Part shown: positions 1 to 15,000 of the stretch, in pieces | Layout of the letters: each line of letters opens with the position of its first letter | Numbering within the stretch: the stretch's first letter is position 1 | From: Bugulina stolonifera | Lineage: Eukaryota > Bryozoa > Gymnolaemata > Cheilostomatida > Bugulidae | Assembly (NCBI GenBank): GCA_935421135.1 | Contig: OW285194.1 | Location: forward strand, 5,296,876-5,360,875 | Direction of reading: 5' to 3' | DNA length: 64,000 nucleotides | The notes under the pieces: generated by a model | The model's database searches: none | Told to the model about the DNA's origin: nothing | Seen by the model: only the letters and a program-made list of their open reading frames with translations | Position numbers and translations under genes: made by a program

Positions 1-3000
1 TGTGTACAACAAATTTTTAGTTATATTATATATCTTCTTCAGTCATTGCCAAGAATTATCAGGCATTTCATGAGAATGTTTACGAATGAAGATTGAATTA
101 CAGGAACCTTTTATGAAGGTGCTAAAAGGTCACATGCCTGCTCCTACCCTCTCAGATGGTCAGCAAATTATTTCAGACTGAATGGCACCAGATAAAAGAC
201 AGCGATTTGAAGTACTTTGCATGCATTACGATGAGACCCCTCTTATAGAAAAGGATGTATATATTTTATCATATGCAGAGAATATGCAAATCTATGTAGT
301 ACTGACTCAAGTTTGATGCTTTCACATATTTTGCATACCGAAGCTCAAGTGCCGATTGATCGATGAACAGTGAAGTGTTGTCAGGATTCATGAAGACTGA
401 AGGACTCTGCAGATATTTGGTATTACCACCAACAGATAATTTAGAAGCATTGTTTTTAGAAGCGTAGTTGGCATAGTGGCAATGCTTGGTAGAGGGACTA
501 TTTAAAGCTTTAGCATGCCGGTTAAGCAAGTGTTAGCGATTCTAGTGGGTGTATAGTGTCGAATAAGTCATGAAATACACAGAGATGTAGCTATTGTAGT
601 CCTAAGTCTGTATATTCAGTGGTAGATTGAAGTAAACGCGTAGGGGGTGGGTCTACGAAAGAAAAACCTCAATAACAGCAACTGGTCTAACTAAAAACTG
701 GTTACCCTATATCTTTACCAACCCACAGAATTCCCAATGATTACTCAATTGTACTTCATATTAGCAACAACTCAAATTACCAAAATAAGTTTAAGGGGGC
801 ATGAATGTGACCGAGGACAACCACTGTACTGTAGAGTTCATGGTTAGAGAGAAACTCCGCAGACAAAGTACAGGATGAGCATTCGCCTTTGTTTCCTTCG
901 GCAGCATACAAATAGCAACGACCAGCCGTATTAATTCAGACAAATACAGTACATTCGCACCCATGTGACATAAATTACACTAACAGATACTATGTTTAAA
1001 GCAGCCATAGTTCGACAGGAAACGCACAGCAGTGCAATCTATGCGAACTTAAATTAAGATTATGTTGAACTCAACTCGGGCCAGGTTGAAACGTACACAG
1101 CCAGTAGAATATTAGCTAAGCAGTTTATATTGTAGCCATGGACTGGTACATGTAATATATCAACAAAGATGGACCAATCATGAAGCTCCCTAGTTACTAA
1201 TGATTGCAGATGCTATTTAATTGATTAGGGTTGGGCAGAAAGAGGTCACGAACTTGCTGTCCACTCCTCTGGGAATATCAACTACTTTGTTCCACACAAG
1301 AGGCTGCCACTTTAAATAACCTTGTTTATATACACCAGTGTGATAAAGCATCTGTGAGTATTAGACAAAACCCATTTTTCCCCTGACCGATTTAATAACT
1401 AAAACTCGGATAAAAAACAAGCATATAGTCCACCATATCGCCTGCATAGTTCCATTTCAAAGTCTGCTTTATATCTTGTAATTTGACAAGGTGCCTGCAC
1501 CCCTACTTGATTGTCAAATTACTCCACTTTTGACACAAATAATAGCTATTCTGATCATTCACCTAGGTCAAAAGTTCAGTAATTAAAACAAAAAACCATC
1601 AAAATGATCAAATGTGAGTGTGAAGATTAATACACAGGTGCGCCCTTTCCAGCCAGCTGAGGGAAGTGATGAGTTAGTGTCAAGAAATGATAGCCTTTGG
1701 TTCAACATAGTATAACCCTTACTGCTCCATGATGTTACCAAATTAATGTAGTATTATTAGGAACTGAGGCTGCTGGTGCTCAATAGTTCACACTTATTGA
1801 TTGCTCTTCTATATTTTGCTAACAATCAACTGATAAAATTACTGACAACTAAGTTCCTAAGAAAGTGCTACACTAAAATGTCGGGGAGTCTAACAACTTC
1901 CCCACACAATAGAACCCCTGAGGAGAACCTAATTGCAGTTCATCTGATTATTTCTGCACATCATAAATAGCTATACATGGTTAATAGCAAGCCTTTACTG
2001 AGTTGTTATTACGCTCACAGCCATTTTTATTATAGCAATAATTGTAAACTACAATGTAGTGGGGGGTAATGTTAGAGAGAGACCTGTTAGTGAACTGCAG
2101 ATGACTGACTAGAAAAGGACATGAAGATGTACTTCCCTAAGAGAAACTTTATTTCCCCAATTAACATAATGATATTGTAAATATTAATGTAATTCATATC
2201 TATTAGTGTATTAGCCTAGCTGTGTAAAAACGGAAGAATAGTGAATTGGGATGATGGCAGTTAGCTTGAATTCTTTTCCTAGATTAACTTATAATGAAAA
2301 TAATAAAATATTTGTAAAAACTACTACTACTGTAAATGAGATTGTAAAGATTACATGTTTAATAGAATCTCAGCTAATATTCCATAGGATTACTAGCTCA
2401 ATCAAGTTGTAGCATACAATAATGCGTAGGTAGTGAACAACCTATAGATTATAATGGATCAGATATTGGTATGCTTTAGCTTACATGACACTCAACTATT
2501 ATAGAACAATATTATGAGAATTTTATGAGAGGCCATTAGCATTTAGCTTAATAACAGTTACTATTAAACTGATAGTATCTCCTGCAGTGCCATTCCATGG
2601 GCAGAGTAAGGATTAGAACGAGCCATGATTCCTTATCCCACTAATGCACTCTGCTGAGGGGGATTGCTAGGACGACTCCTCTAGCTAGCTACTTGTGGTA
2701 CACTGACTAGTGTAACCTTTAGGCTACAGGGTAGGTGCAGTGATGAATAATAGTTTGGTGCATATCCATCCAACTTCAGATTCAGTTTTTTGGTGATTCG
2801 TTTTTTGTGCTTTGGTGTATTGTGCTTAGTCGCGAGGGACTTGAATAGATAGATGTATGTGCAATGTTTAGTGCAACCAGCTAAGCGCTATTTATGAATT
2901 TGGCAAACTTCAGATGAGCACTGCATGTTGCTGTTGTACAAAATCGGCGAAAGATTTTCCCTATAAATGCTGTTAGGCACCAGGTCACAACCTTTACACT

Positions 3001-5474
3001 TCAGAAACAATGTAAATTTAATTTTATTAGAATTTAGACTGTATACCTAAGTGATAGTCGGTAATATCAACTTGTGCCAGCTGTAGAGATGATTTAGACA
3101 TGAAAAGCTGAGTGCTTTGCGTCAATACAAGTCACCATCCAATAGTAAGAAGTTCCACAGATACTTGATTCGGTAGAATGACTGCAGCAATTAGGTTTGG
3201 AGTTGTGTGTAAAAACGGCTCTTTACCAAAGCTGTGCAGAACCTGTCTTCTTCATGGGTAACCCCTAGCTTAGTCCAAAGGTAAACAGACACCTAATAGT
3301 AGGCCTAGCTTGAGCCTGTGGTTAACACAGCTTGGGGCAACAAAGTTCCCAGGAATCTGAGATGCAGTTCACCTAACCACAAGAATAGTAATCTCCATGA
3401 TTACATAACAAAAGATATTTAGCCAACCACTAGTCGACCACCTTTACCTGCTTTACTTGGAATAAACAGTTTGGTGACTAGTTTTGAGCCAGTGAGAGTG
3501 GGAAGACCTAGTCAATCGAAGCATCTAAACCTAAACGGAGCATCTAAACTGTTCAGAAATACAAAGAATGTTGGTAGATTCCTAGAGCTAGCAGCAATTG
3601 AGATTAGAAACCTTAAAAAGTGTAACACCAGTTTTAATCAATTAATAATTACTGGTTACTGGTCATAAATTCAACACCTTTGTCAACAATTCTGAGTAGT
3701 GAATTAATTTTGCTCCTTGGTATGCATAGGAAACACGAACACCTCCCATTTGCATAGCTTTTGGCTGAAATGGAGATGTGAACATTAAGACTTGTCCATC
3801 AATCATATGAAGCAATGGAGCAAGTATTTTGAGGCGTCAAATGACAAGAATATTCAAGGGTGGATGTAGCAGTTGACAATTCTCTCAGCCCTTGATCCTT
3901 GTAGCCTGCACCCTCTTGCAGTAAAACCAGAGCCACCATGTGATACATCATAGAAATCAGTGGAAGAATGAGTTGGGGACGAGTGGACAGGATACGTACA
4001 TGTAAACCTAATGAGCATGAAGGAAAATGACCAATGAAGAGATGTTGGTGAGAGACCGGGGAGTAAGCAGTAATGAGTAACTTCAACCTCCAATAAACAG
4101 AAAGGCTTTGAGACATGAGTAAGCCAGAACTACAACAGCCATAGGCCCAAGGCAATAAACGATCATTAATCAACTTGAGTAGGCTCCAGTCATATACTGC
4201 AATTAATATATCCATATAAACTTTAATTTTAATTTACATCATAATTCAGAATTCAGTTCTGAATAATAATTGGAGCATAAATTATCAGAGCTCTGAACAA
4301 CAGAAGGAGACAAAGAAAGGGCAAGAACTAGTCTGCTAGTCTCTTTTCCTAGCAATTACCACTCTTCACCTTACAGCAATTTAGTCAAATTTCAAATGCA
4401 AACTTTTGTTGAATGCCCCCAAGGTATTTGTTTACTGGGCACAAGATTTTAAGTTGTGTTTACACTTTATTTGAAGACTAGGAAGGCTGGTGTTGGCAGT
4501 GGCTAAGATATACATGTAGTAGTAGTCGAGCCAACTTTCAACATGGGAAGTAATATTTGTCATGCCCTCCTTGTATATTTCTTTCCAGACACGTGAACCG
4601 ACCAACCTATCAGAGAAGTTCAAATTTTAGATCTCACTATCTTTGCCATGCCGTGCTTTTCGGGATTTTTCAGAATAATTCGACACTACCTTCGTAGGGA
4701 CAGGAAATTCTTGGTCTTTCCAAGTATTGAAAGCCAGTTTAAATAATAAACAGTGTATATGACTATACATGTAGCTGATTAGTGGCAATGTGAAGAAGAG
4801 TTGAAACTACTACTTGCAGTACAAGGAAACCTGCATATTATTATTTTATAAGATAAGAGGTGTAACTTGAGACTTGTATTGAGTATGTGAACACAGCAGG
4901 GATCAAACCCAACACAGAGAGTGCATTAGCTGAGATTCAAGAGGTTAGGGGAAGAAAAATTATTGGACTAAATTATGTAACATTCAGTGTCAATGACTAT
5001 TGAATTGCCAGTTGATATGCTCTTATGATGGACTGTTCAACTCAGATAATAGCTAGTCTTTGCAGTGTCAGATTATCACTCAGGTACCGAAGCTGTATTG
5101 AATATAAATACATAGCAATTAGCTAACTTATACTAGTGGAAATCATACCCTAGAGCTACATGGATGGAGATGAGTGCTAATAGTTTACTCAGTAAGTATT
5201 ACTAGGTTGTAGTACACTCCCACTTCAAGCAGAGTAAACAGATTTTGGTTTGAGATCATATTCAGCTGTTCATTTCAGCTATCATCGCATTGCGCCTACA
5301 GTTTCTACTATATGCAACCACCTTTGATTCCATTCTTTGTTGTGCAAATGGAAATTCATGAGAATTAAAACTGAAAAAATCAATCCCTATGGTTTCTTTT
5401 TATCTTTATCATAATATTTATTCTATTATCACGATCATCATCATATGAGTATTAGGAGTCAGCGAGTCACTCAC
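1..5474. other. Region without a recognised gene
   Basis: I see no gene that I can name here. It probably includes the missing 3' part of the minus-strand Ig-domain gene that starts to the right, because that gene's last recognised exon (5475-5617) ends in phase 1 before a GTGAGT donor and must continue leftward. The open frames at 3799-4215 and 269-529 (minus) show no recognisable domain. A short plus-strand frame at 182-316 is also unassigned. A 12-bp perfect inverted repeat (GTAATTTGACAA and its complement) lies at 1478-1489 and 1511-1522. Confidence 0.5.
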
Positions 5475-8400
5475 CTGTAGAGTTCAGAGTGACAGTGATG
5501 TTGTTATGACTAGAGATATTGCTGCCATTTATTGTTTTAGCCACACAGCTGTATGCCCCTGAAGTATTGGCGTTCATATTGGTGATGTGCAGGACCCCAG
5601 CTGGTAGAATGTCAAACCTACAGCAATCCAATGCATTCCAACAAAATGAATGAAAAGTTCAATTTATAATCAAGTGGAAAGATTAGTGTTTGACAGGATG
5701 ACATAAATGTAAAACATTTCTGTGTACTGGAGAGATATGTGATTGAAAATCCTTATAGAAAGGTAGGAACACTTGAAAGTTCAGTAGTAGGCTTAGCAGA
5801 GCTAAAGTAGAAGCACTAAATCACCAAACAGTTTCCAACTATCTGTTTAGTGAGATGTTTGGGCTGTGATGTGGTCCTCTCAGCAATCATTACACATCAA
5901 ACTGTAAATTATGATGATGACTGGTCAAACCTTTGATTGTCAGAAGTTAGAGCCTGTTCATCTCTGTACCAGGTGACTGGGGGAATGGGTGACCACTGCT
6001 GCACTGGGCAAACTAGTCGCAGGCTATCGCCTTCAGCTCCTACTATTGCACTGTTTTCGAACAGAATCGGGACGCTGTAAGCTACAAATGACAGCGCAGT
6101 GATATTAAAAAATGGTGAGAAACACACAGCGAAATCCAAATCTTACGTTTTTATTATTTAGGACTATAATATGGTTCGACCTGTAGAAGTGTAGGGTTGT
6201 AGCATTAGCTGGTACTTGTCATTATGACCATTCAAGGAAACATTTTCATTGTACACATGTGCTATGTTTAGAATTGCCATGTAACACATGATTATAATAC
6301 TTTGCCTATATAGTATCTGATACCCTAATCGTGAGGCTACACTACAACATCCTATCATCTAATCATCATAGTGCCAACCTTGGAAGTAAAATCATCAAAT
6401 ATTTGAGTCATGGTAAGTCAAATCCAACATGGACACACCTGGATGGTACCTTGTAAAAAATACAATTTTCTGGAAGATATTTTAATGTCATTACCCAAAT
6501 AGCAGGATACATGCATTTACTTATGCATGAATCAATCACTGAACTCCGAAATAGAGGTTATATTTAATATGATTATTCATGAGACAGTGTCATACCTGAT
6601 TGCTTGACATCTACTGCTACACTGAGCAATGCGTCAGTGCTGTTAGATTTCATACAATGGTATTTCCCTATGTCTTCAGTTAGGAATTCTGTGATATTTA
6701 GACTACCATCGGCTGCTATGTGAAACCTTCCAACCTACAAGTGTTCAACAAAGTTAAGGACTATCACCAACAACAAGTATGTAATAATTATACATATATT
6801 AACCACAATTATTTCACACACAACATTTTTCTAAATCCTCTAAAGTAATTCAAAATAACTCTGACACTGAAAGATACATTTTGGGCCACTAGTCAATGCA
6901 CTCTAAATGGAACCACACCACCTTATCCGCAAACTTTGATAATTGACAGGGTGTACATGTTCAGCTTGGCAAAGAAGAAGGAAACCCAATAAGGAACTGG
7001 TGGTGAATCAATTCATTTGGCACAGTGCCAGCGAATCAGGCAGCAGTTGAAGGGCTGCTCAAATTATACACTACATATATATAGATATTATACAAATAGA
7101 ATATAATTGATAGTGTAGGCCTATAATGTAATAGGTTATACATACTGTAGTCTCCAGGGGCAGCCCATCTCTCCACCACTGTGTGACCACATCACTGCTT
7201 CGTAAACAGTCTATGCCCCCTTCCAATGGACACACTGTACAGGGAATACTATACTGTCCACCAATGTCCACATACTTGGTGCTACCTACAGCCACGATAG
7301 GTAGGCTATCCTCTCCTACGCCTACAACAAGTACATGTAGGGTGTATGTTGTAATTGTCAACAATGGCACAGCAGGTGCATTCACCTCCCAAGCTTCACC
7401 CATAAGTCATGCGCATATTGGCAAGAAATTTTCAACTCGGATGTTAGCAAAAATGGTGATATAGAGTATGCCGATGAACTGTGTTTGGATTACTTTGGCC
7501 AATCAGAACCATAGAGTTTTTGGACTAGGCCAAGTGGCCATTTTCGCCAATTTCATTTATAGCCTATACCTATAGGTAAGTGGAAGCAGTGTTGAAGACA
7601 AGGTAATAGTGATGCCTGTAGCCTACAACCAACACAGGGTTCATTCATTTTTATTCATACATCCAGTGCACTGCATGGAACAATGAATGAAGGTCTAAAC
7701 CCATATACCTGTGTATACGTTGTTATACTAGAAAATACTGGTTCATGTTTGCTGAATGAAAGAGATAAAATGATAAGTGACAATATAAATGGAATTATAA
7801 TGGCAGGAAGTGAGTGTCAATACAAGTTTAGCTCTGCATGATTATTGGATGTTTACCTAGGAATGATACATGCTTCCTCTTAGCACTTTCTATATTACTA
7901 GTGATAGTGACTCCTAGTGATAGTGATAGTGGTCTAGTAGTATATCATAGTAATAGTAGTGGCGGTGGTAGTGGCAGTAGTGGTAGTGGCAGTAGTGGTA
8001 GTGGTAGTAGTAGTAGGAGCAGTAGTAGTAGTAGCGGTAGTAATAGTAGTAGTAGGAGCAGTAGTAGTAGTTACCAATTACTAACAGTACTACCATAATA
8101 ATAAGCAACTACGCTGAATAAAGTTCGGTTACAGGCCATCTCTTTACATGGGCCTACTATTATAATAGTAGGCCTATGCATGTTGCGTACATGTGTATCA
8201 TAAGAAGATATTATAAACAAATCAATGTTATCCAGCTCAATTTACACATTCCTCCTGAAACTGGTACATGTACATGGAACTGTTAGCTAGAATGGTGGGT
8301 TAATTAGTGGGACACTAGGTGAGTGTTTATCAGTCAATCAACAAGTGTATTAAACCCACACTTGGAGGCTATTGAAGTCAATTATACTAGCAGAGGCTCC

Positions 8401-8972
8401 ATTGTTCTAATAAACAAACAGTATCAAACCCACATTGGTAGCACAGAGCCCAGGAAATATGAAGCATGTATAGCATTTTAATTTTTTGAAAATATGCTCC
8501 AAATCTTGGAGGTCAGGTGTGAACCTAATGACTGAAGCCTAGCATTGAATACTAAAAGTAGGACCTAACCTGTAACTATGCTAATAACTTACTATAAATT
8601 ATCAGTTACTATGGTAACAGTGTATTATTCTCATTAACCCAAAAAAACACATTACTTCCTTGGGCTTCCAAAACATGGGCCTAATTATCTGAATAAATTA
8701 ATTTGAATTTATCAATTTCAATGAAAAATCACCTGATAACAGAATATTATACCTACGACTCAACTGTCACTAGTTCCCAGTTAAGATTACTCCCACTACC
8801 ATCACTACTGATACTATTACTACTACTACAGCTACTACTACTACTACTACTACTACTACCATCACTACTGATACTATTACTACCACTACAGCTACTACTA
8901 CTATTACTACTACTACTACTACTACCACTACAGCTACTACTACTATTACTACTACTACTACTACCACCACAG

Positions 8973-9003
<31 letters not shown>

Positions 9004-12000
9004 TACCACCACAGCTACTACTACTACTACTATCACTACCACCACAGCTGCTACTACTACTACCACTACTACTACTACTACCACCACCACCACAGCTACT
9101 ACTACTACTGCTACCACTACTACTACTACCACTACTACTACTACCACTACTACTACCACTACTAGTACTACTACTACTAGTACTACTACTACCGCTACTA
9201 CTGTCGCCGCCGCCACTACTACTACTACTATTACCACTACAGCTACTACCACCACTACAGCTACTACTAGTACTGCTACTACTACTACTACTATCACTAC
9301 CACCACAGCTGCTACTACTACTACCACTACTACTACTACTACCACCACCACCACAGCTACTACTACTACTGCTACCACTACTACTACTACCACTACTACT
9401 ACTACCACTACTACTACCACTACTAGTACTACTACTACTAGTACTACTACTACCGCTACTACTGTCGCCGCCGCCACTACTACTACTACTATTACCACTA
9501 CAGCTACTACCACCACTACAGCTACTACTAGTACTGCTACTACTACTACTATCAGTTTCTTCTGAGAAGTAGCCTACCACATTCTGAGTGTAGGCTACTA
9601 TAGCAGTATGTAATCTTGGTATATAGACCTACCCAAGATATTACTGTAATATATGTTCCTACATTATTGGTAACCTAGTTTATATGTTCACATAAACAAG
9701 TTATATTACTGATCATTATCACCAAGAATTCACATTCAATTTGAAGGTCAATTAATTAACAAAGCCATAAATATTTTGAATAAAATGATATAAAACAGGT
9801 AACCTAGCAACAGCTATCATCCAGGTATTTGAATCCTTTACAGATACTGTATAATGACATGTTATCAAATTATAAATGATGACATTTAATTAGGCGAAGA
9901 TTATGCAAGTAAACCAAACTGGGAGAGATAGGTTAGAGATATGTGAAGTTCACTGGGTGCCTTTTCCCAATCAATCATTGCATCAACCCAGCAATAACTA
10001 TAAACTGTACAGAAATAAAAAAACGTTATCCAATTATAATAGTAAATATAAATAGCATATAACCTAATATTAAAATAGTAGGACTAACATGAAGATGGAC
10101 ATCAGGTATGATTATACTAAATTACTTGTATATCATGCAACCGAAGAAGGGTTGAGTTATTTTCACCAAACACAATATCCTTCCTACGTGAAAACAATAC
10201 ATAATGTAGACACTGTAGACAGCGGATAGGTTTGTAGCGAGTTAGTTATTGGCTAGTTATACAAATTAGGACTCCCAACTATTGCATAAAAAGTCAAAGA
10301 AAGCCAATCCACAGTTTACGTTGCAAAACAAGTAGCAGGCCAAAGTTTTCAACCAACTTCAGCAATTTGACAACAAAGATTGCTTAGCATTTTGGAACCA
10401 AAGACTCTGTAACATACCACTAATACCTCTGAAAATAATCATTAGTGATAAGCTAGCCCATGCTGTATTACATAACACTAACAGGCACCCACCCTGGCAA
10501 CTGTTCAGTGTGGAATGTGTAGTGGCACATCCCGCCCTACTCCAAACACTATTAACTGAATACTCAAGGTCAAACAGGTCAGCTATACAAATAAATATTA
10601 TGTAATGAATACAATGGCAAACTATTAAAATAGGTTAGTGATCTAATAAACTACTTATCAACTCAATGCTGGGAAACTGTGACTTGAAAATTCTTTACAT
10701 AATGTAATTACATAATGTAATTATCGTTAAAATGAGGTTAGAGCATATTACATAATTGGGTTGAAAAGAAAATCAAACAGGAGATTAGGGCTGCTCCTTC
10801 AGTTTGGAACTTTTATTATATATAAAGTAGTGCTAGGCACATTTTTCCATTTCATATTCCTGATATTTTGATACCAGTCCTGATTGTCATCTTCAGAGAT
10901 AAATAGTTTTTGCATCTTGTATTATGTAAGATTACTCTAAGTAGGATACTAGCACCATAGTGTAGTAGTAACCAGTAGGCCACTGCACCATATTGAACCC
11001 GAGGACTCTACCAGCATGTGGTAGAACCAAGCACACAGATTGAACCAATCTCTCTACCACCATGAATACCTACAGGCATAAGTAGGGTATCTAGGTATGA
11101 GACTTGCAGTCATACTGGGTGCAAGCGTAGAAACTAGCTGCCCGATGACGTCACTTGAGTGTTGACTTACAGGAAATTATAGCATCTAACATAGAATGAA
11201 GCAGCATAGGCAGCGTAGCCATATATCCCTATAGCACAGCAGGCCAAAGTGCACAGTGCTTGTAAAGCTACACGGACAAGGTTGGCTGAAAAGTGCATGG
11301 ATGAACCAGTTTCCTTTAGGATTAATAAGTTGTAAGATGCTACTAGTTGTATCTAGAGGTACTGTAATCAGAAAGAGTATAAGAGTATAACAATATAAAA
11401 ATTATAATATTATACGTGTTTAATAATCGAAAATTAAGTTACATCAGCTCTCCAACGTAGTGAAAAGTAGGCCAGTGTACCAGTCAAACCCCTTTAAAGA
11501 CCACAGTGTACCAGTAAAACCCCTTTAAAGACCACAGTGTACCAGTCATACCCCTTTAAAGACCACCCACAATCAAGTAGCTGACCACACAGACTCTGTT
11601 TAGTTCATGCATATTTCAAGTCAATTATATTAAAGCACATGTTAGAGAGAAGCTAAAATTTCAGGTAAAGTAACTATTTACTACTATTAGTTAGCATTGC
11701 CTTTAATTTATTATTAACAATATTAGCATTAACTACACTCAGATGGTTACCAGAGAAAGTAATTATGATTATATAATATTTACTTAGGTTAGTACAAGTA
11801 CTAAATAATATACTGTGTAGGTAGGCAGTAGTAGCAATCAAATAAGCATTAAAATAGTTTATGTTAATCAACACCAGTGGGCTGGTGGCAAAGCAATAAA
11901 GCTGCATACCAGCACCCCACCTTAGGATGGAGTAGACCACAGCTATTGATACTATGTGTTGTGTGAAGTGCCTGTAAGCTATGCAGAGGTCAGTCAGCAA

Positions 12001-15000
12001 GGCAGTGCTCTGTAGGGAAATCGATAGTATTATAATATATTTATGGTAACGTAATTCCTAACTGAGCAGCCATGATGCAATAATGGTGTTTTTGCGTTTT
12101 GAATTATGCCCCTGGAAAGGGCAAGCCATACGATATGACTTTATTTGCAGTGAAGTTTTGGAAAGCATTTGACCTTGACATTGGTGTTACATATTCAAAT
12201 TGCCACCAGCAATAAATTATTCACTTTTTGCAGTTTGAAAAATAACCGAATTAATTATTTCACAATTTAGTTCAAAGTATAAATTTCTGAAAATTTAGTG
12301 ACATCAGCTCGTTACAACATCAGCTGACAGAGTTGGCCACTATGCAGCTTTAGATCAATATATTACTGTATGTAGATATACCAGCATGGCGGCTTACCCA
12401 GCGCTTGCTCTCGCTGAAAATATTTTCCTAACAACTAGAGTAAATGGAAATGGATAACTGATTCAATTAGATTTACTCAATATGGTACAGATTAACTGCA
12501 TATCAACACCTCTAGCTTTAAGGAATTTGTTTTTTGTATCCATTAACTTGCCAGTACACCCATTGTGGATGGACAAAAGACCTTGTGCCAAGGTTGTATA
12601 ACAGTTTATCAGTTACTTTCTTTCCTGCTGGTTTCACTTTCTCATTTCCTGTGCAGTTACCCCTGATTTCCCAAAGGCCTGGTAATTACTCACCTACTAC
12701 ATACTGTTATTCACTAGTCACTGCAACTTACAATCACACTATTGAAGGACGATATAAACCAACCCTCTCAATTTCATTGCATTACGACTTGTATTTGTGG
12801 GTTTTCTTAACCACACCGCTTGCATGATGGAGTTGCTAGCAGATAGAATGCAGATGGTTCGCAAATAGCTGTTGTTAACTGAACGTTTTAAAACTACATG
12901 TAAATTGTAGGTTGAAGCATTAGTAGTTAGGGACTTATTTACCAATGTTGTACGCTTTTTGAAACAGTCATTTACTAAAAGTTACTCACTCAATGCTTGC
13001 ATAGCTCATGGCTTACACATATCATTATGTTTTACTCTGGAATACAAGAACTGCATTGCTGAACCTAGTAAGATTAGTCTTATCGCAATACTATGCAATA
13101 TCAAGCAATATTAATAATCACTTATATCCATAGGAGGATGTTAACAAGGGAACAGTTCATATTACTAGAGGATTTGACTTTACTAAACACAATAATAGTA
13201 TTTTATCTTATCATAAACCCTACTTCATATTATTTATACACTAGAACATGATAGCTTGTATGACTAGAAGAATATTTTACATGTAGGCCCAATATAATAT
13301 GACTATACCCAATACATGTATAACATCAGTGTGTACATGGTAGAGCAGGGCATAGTACTGTACTACATACCAATCAATAGCTACTGTATAATATAATACT
13401 GTACACTATACAATATGTATTTGTAGAGTTTATAATCAAATATATACCATTTATTAGCTAATCTAATTATATCAGGCATGATTAAACACTATTACACCAA
13501 CATTTATGGATCAGTGAACGCCATTGGGCTCCTGTGCCTTCCTATTTACAGAGAAACTAAAATAATCAACCCACCACCACAAATAGTAATTATAGTAGGA
13601 TAGTGGAACTTGCAAGTAATAGACAAGTAGTAACATTTGAAGTTATACATAGTGATAGCAGTTTGTAGTGTGTATAATTAGCAACAGATAAATCCACCTT
13701 GATCTGTTAGAAGCCAAACAACTTCTCTCTAGCTCTATCTTGCTAGTAACTAACCTACTGTGGCTAATGACTCACAAAGCTATTGTATTACTAGTATTGA
13801 CTATCAGAGAGGCTGTTATTCTAATTGTTTACTGGTCAAAGATCTTGTTTACAGCCATCCACTTTCAACTGAATTCTTTACCACTTCAAATACAGTAAAA
13901 TTAGAATAGCGTTTTTTGCAATAACAGATGTTGGCATCAAGACTGCATGATGACATCATGCTAATACATTCACCAATGACATTAACATTGAGCACAAGGT
14001 GAACACAAAATGTGAATGACCATGTTCAGATTATGAATGGATGCTTCATACAGTGTATTAAAAAAACCTACAGCTCCTTATTATATATACCCACTGTTTA
14101 GATTCCCATTGGACTGGTCAACCATACCTAAAATAGCAGAAGGATGCTCTCTGCTCACGCGACAATGGTATGCATGGCCAGCTTTATCAACCTATTTGTA
14201 CTGCATCATTAGGGTTTGCTAGTAGGTATATATTATGGTGTTTATTAGTAGGCACAAGAACAGGCACAGAACATGAAAAGTGTTATATTCAGTGTCTGAG
14301 CCATGCTTTACTGGTCGTATGGTAGTGGCCACTTATCTGGACCAAAAACTGGTTGCTTACAAGCAACATAGATTTTTGTTGAAGTATGGCATAACAAATA
14401 GAATACGCCTAACTAACTGTACGACTGATAGGTTATAGAATGAAGTAGCATAGATGGAACTTTCAGGATGGGTAAATGTAGTTAGTATTTACCTCTATTA
14501 GCTCATAAAGTGATTATTATTTCAAGATTTAGGCTTGTACAGGCATTAGCTAACATAACTTATTGAGCCAATAGTATAGCCTAGTTCTACATAGCCTAAT
14601 CTCAATCCACAAAGCAGATGGGCCTCCTACTGACAAGTTTGCTAGTAACTTTCAAATCAAATTTTTCTTCCAAAAGAATCTACATTATGTATGTAATTAC
14701 ATGTACTTTCCGAGTAGATCATACGCAGCTATTTAGCTACATGTACAAAATATATATGGTGCATTTAGTTAGATATTTTGTAAAGGCAACAATTTCTCAC
14801 AGTAATATAACTGGTATGGAGCATTGAGCAGGAGATCATGAATGAATTTCTGAACATGCTCTGATAATTACTGTAGCTGCAGGTGGGCCTACTGCACTTA
14901 TAGAAGTCTGTACCAGTTTTATACCATACACCGAATAAACATACAGTTTTATACTGTACAGTGAATAAACATACAGTTTTAGCCAAACTTCCTTCTAATA

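Noticed and set aside
2590..2670. tRNA-like sequence on the minus strand (GTTCTAATCC box)
   Set aside because: A-box not recognisable and arms do not pair.
3799..4215. 138-codon minus-strand frame that could be the tail of the Ig gene
   Set aside because: No transmembrane segment, Ig motif or splice-phase match could be shown; left unassigned.
8703..9580. Long open frames of 248-289 codons in three frames
   Set aside because: They translate a triplet array into poly-Leu, poly-Ser or poly-Val on both strands; no splice or domain evidence.
10960..11060. tRNA-like sequence with two GGTTCAA-type boxes on the minus strand
   Set aside because: No cloverleaf can be closed; at best an old SINE remnant.
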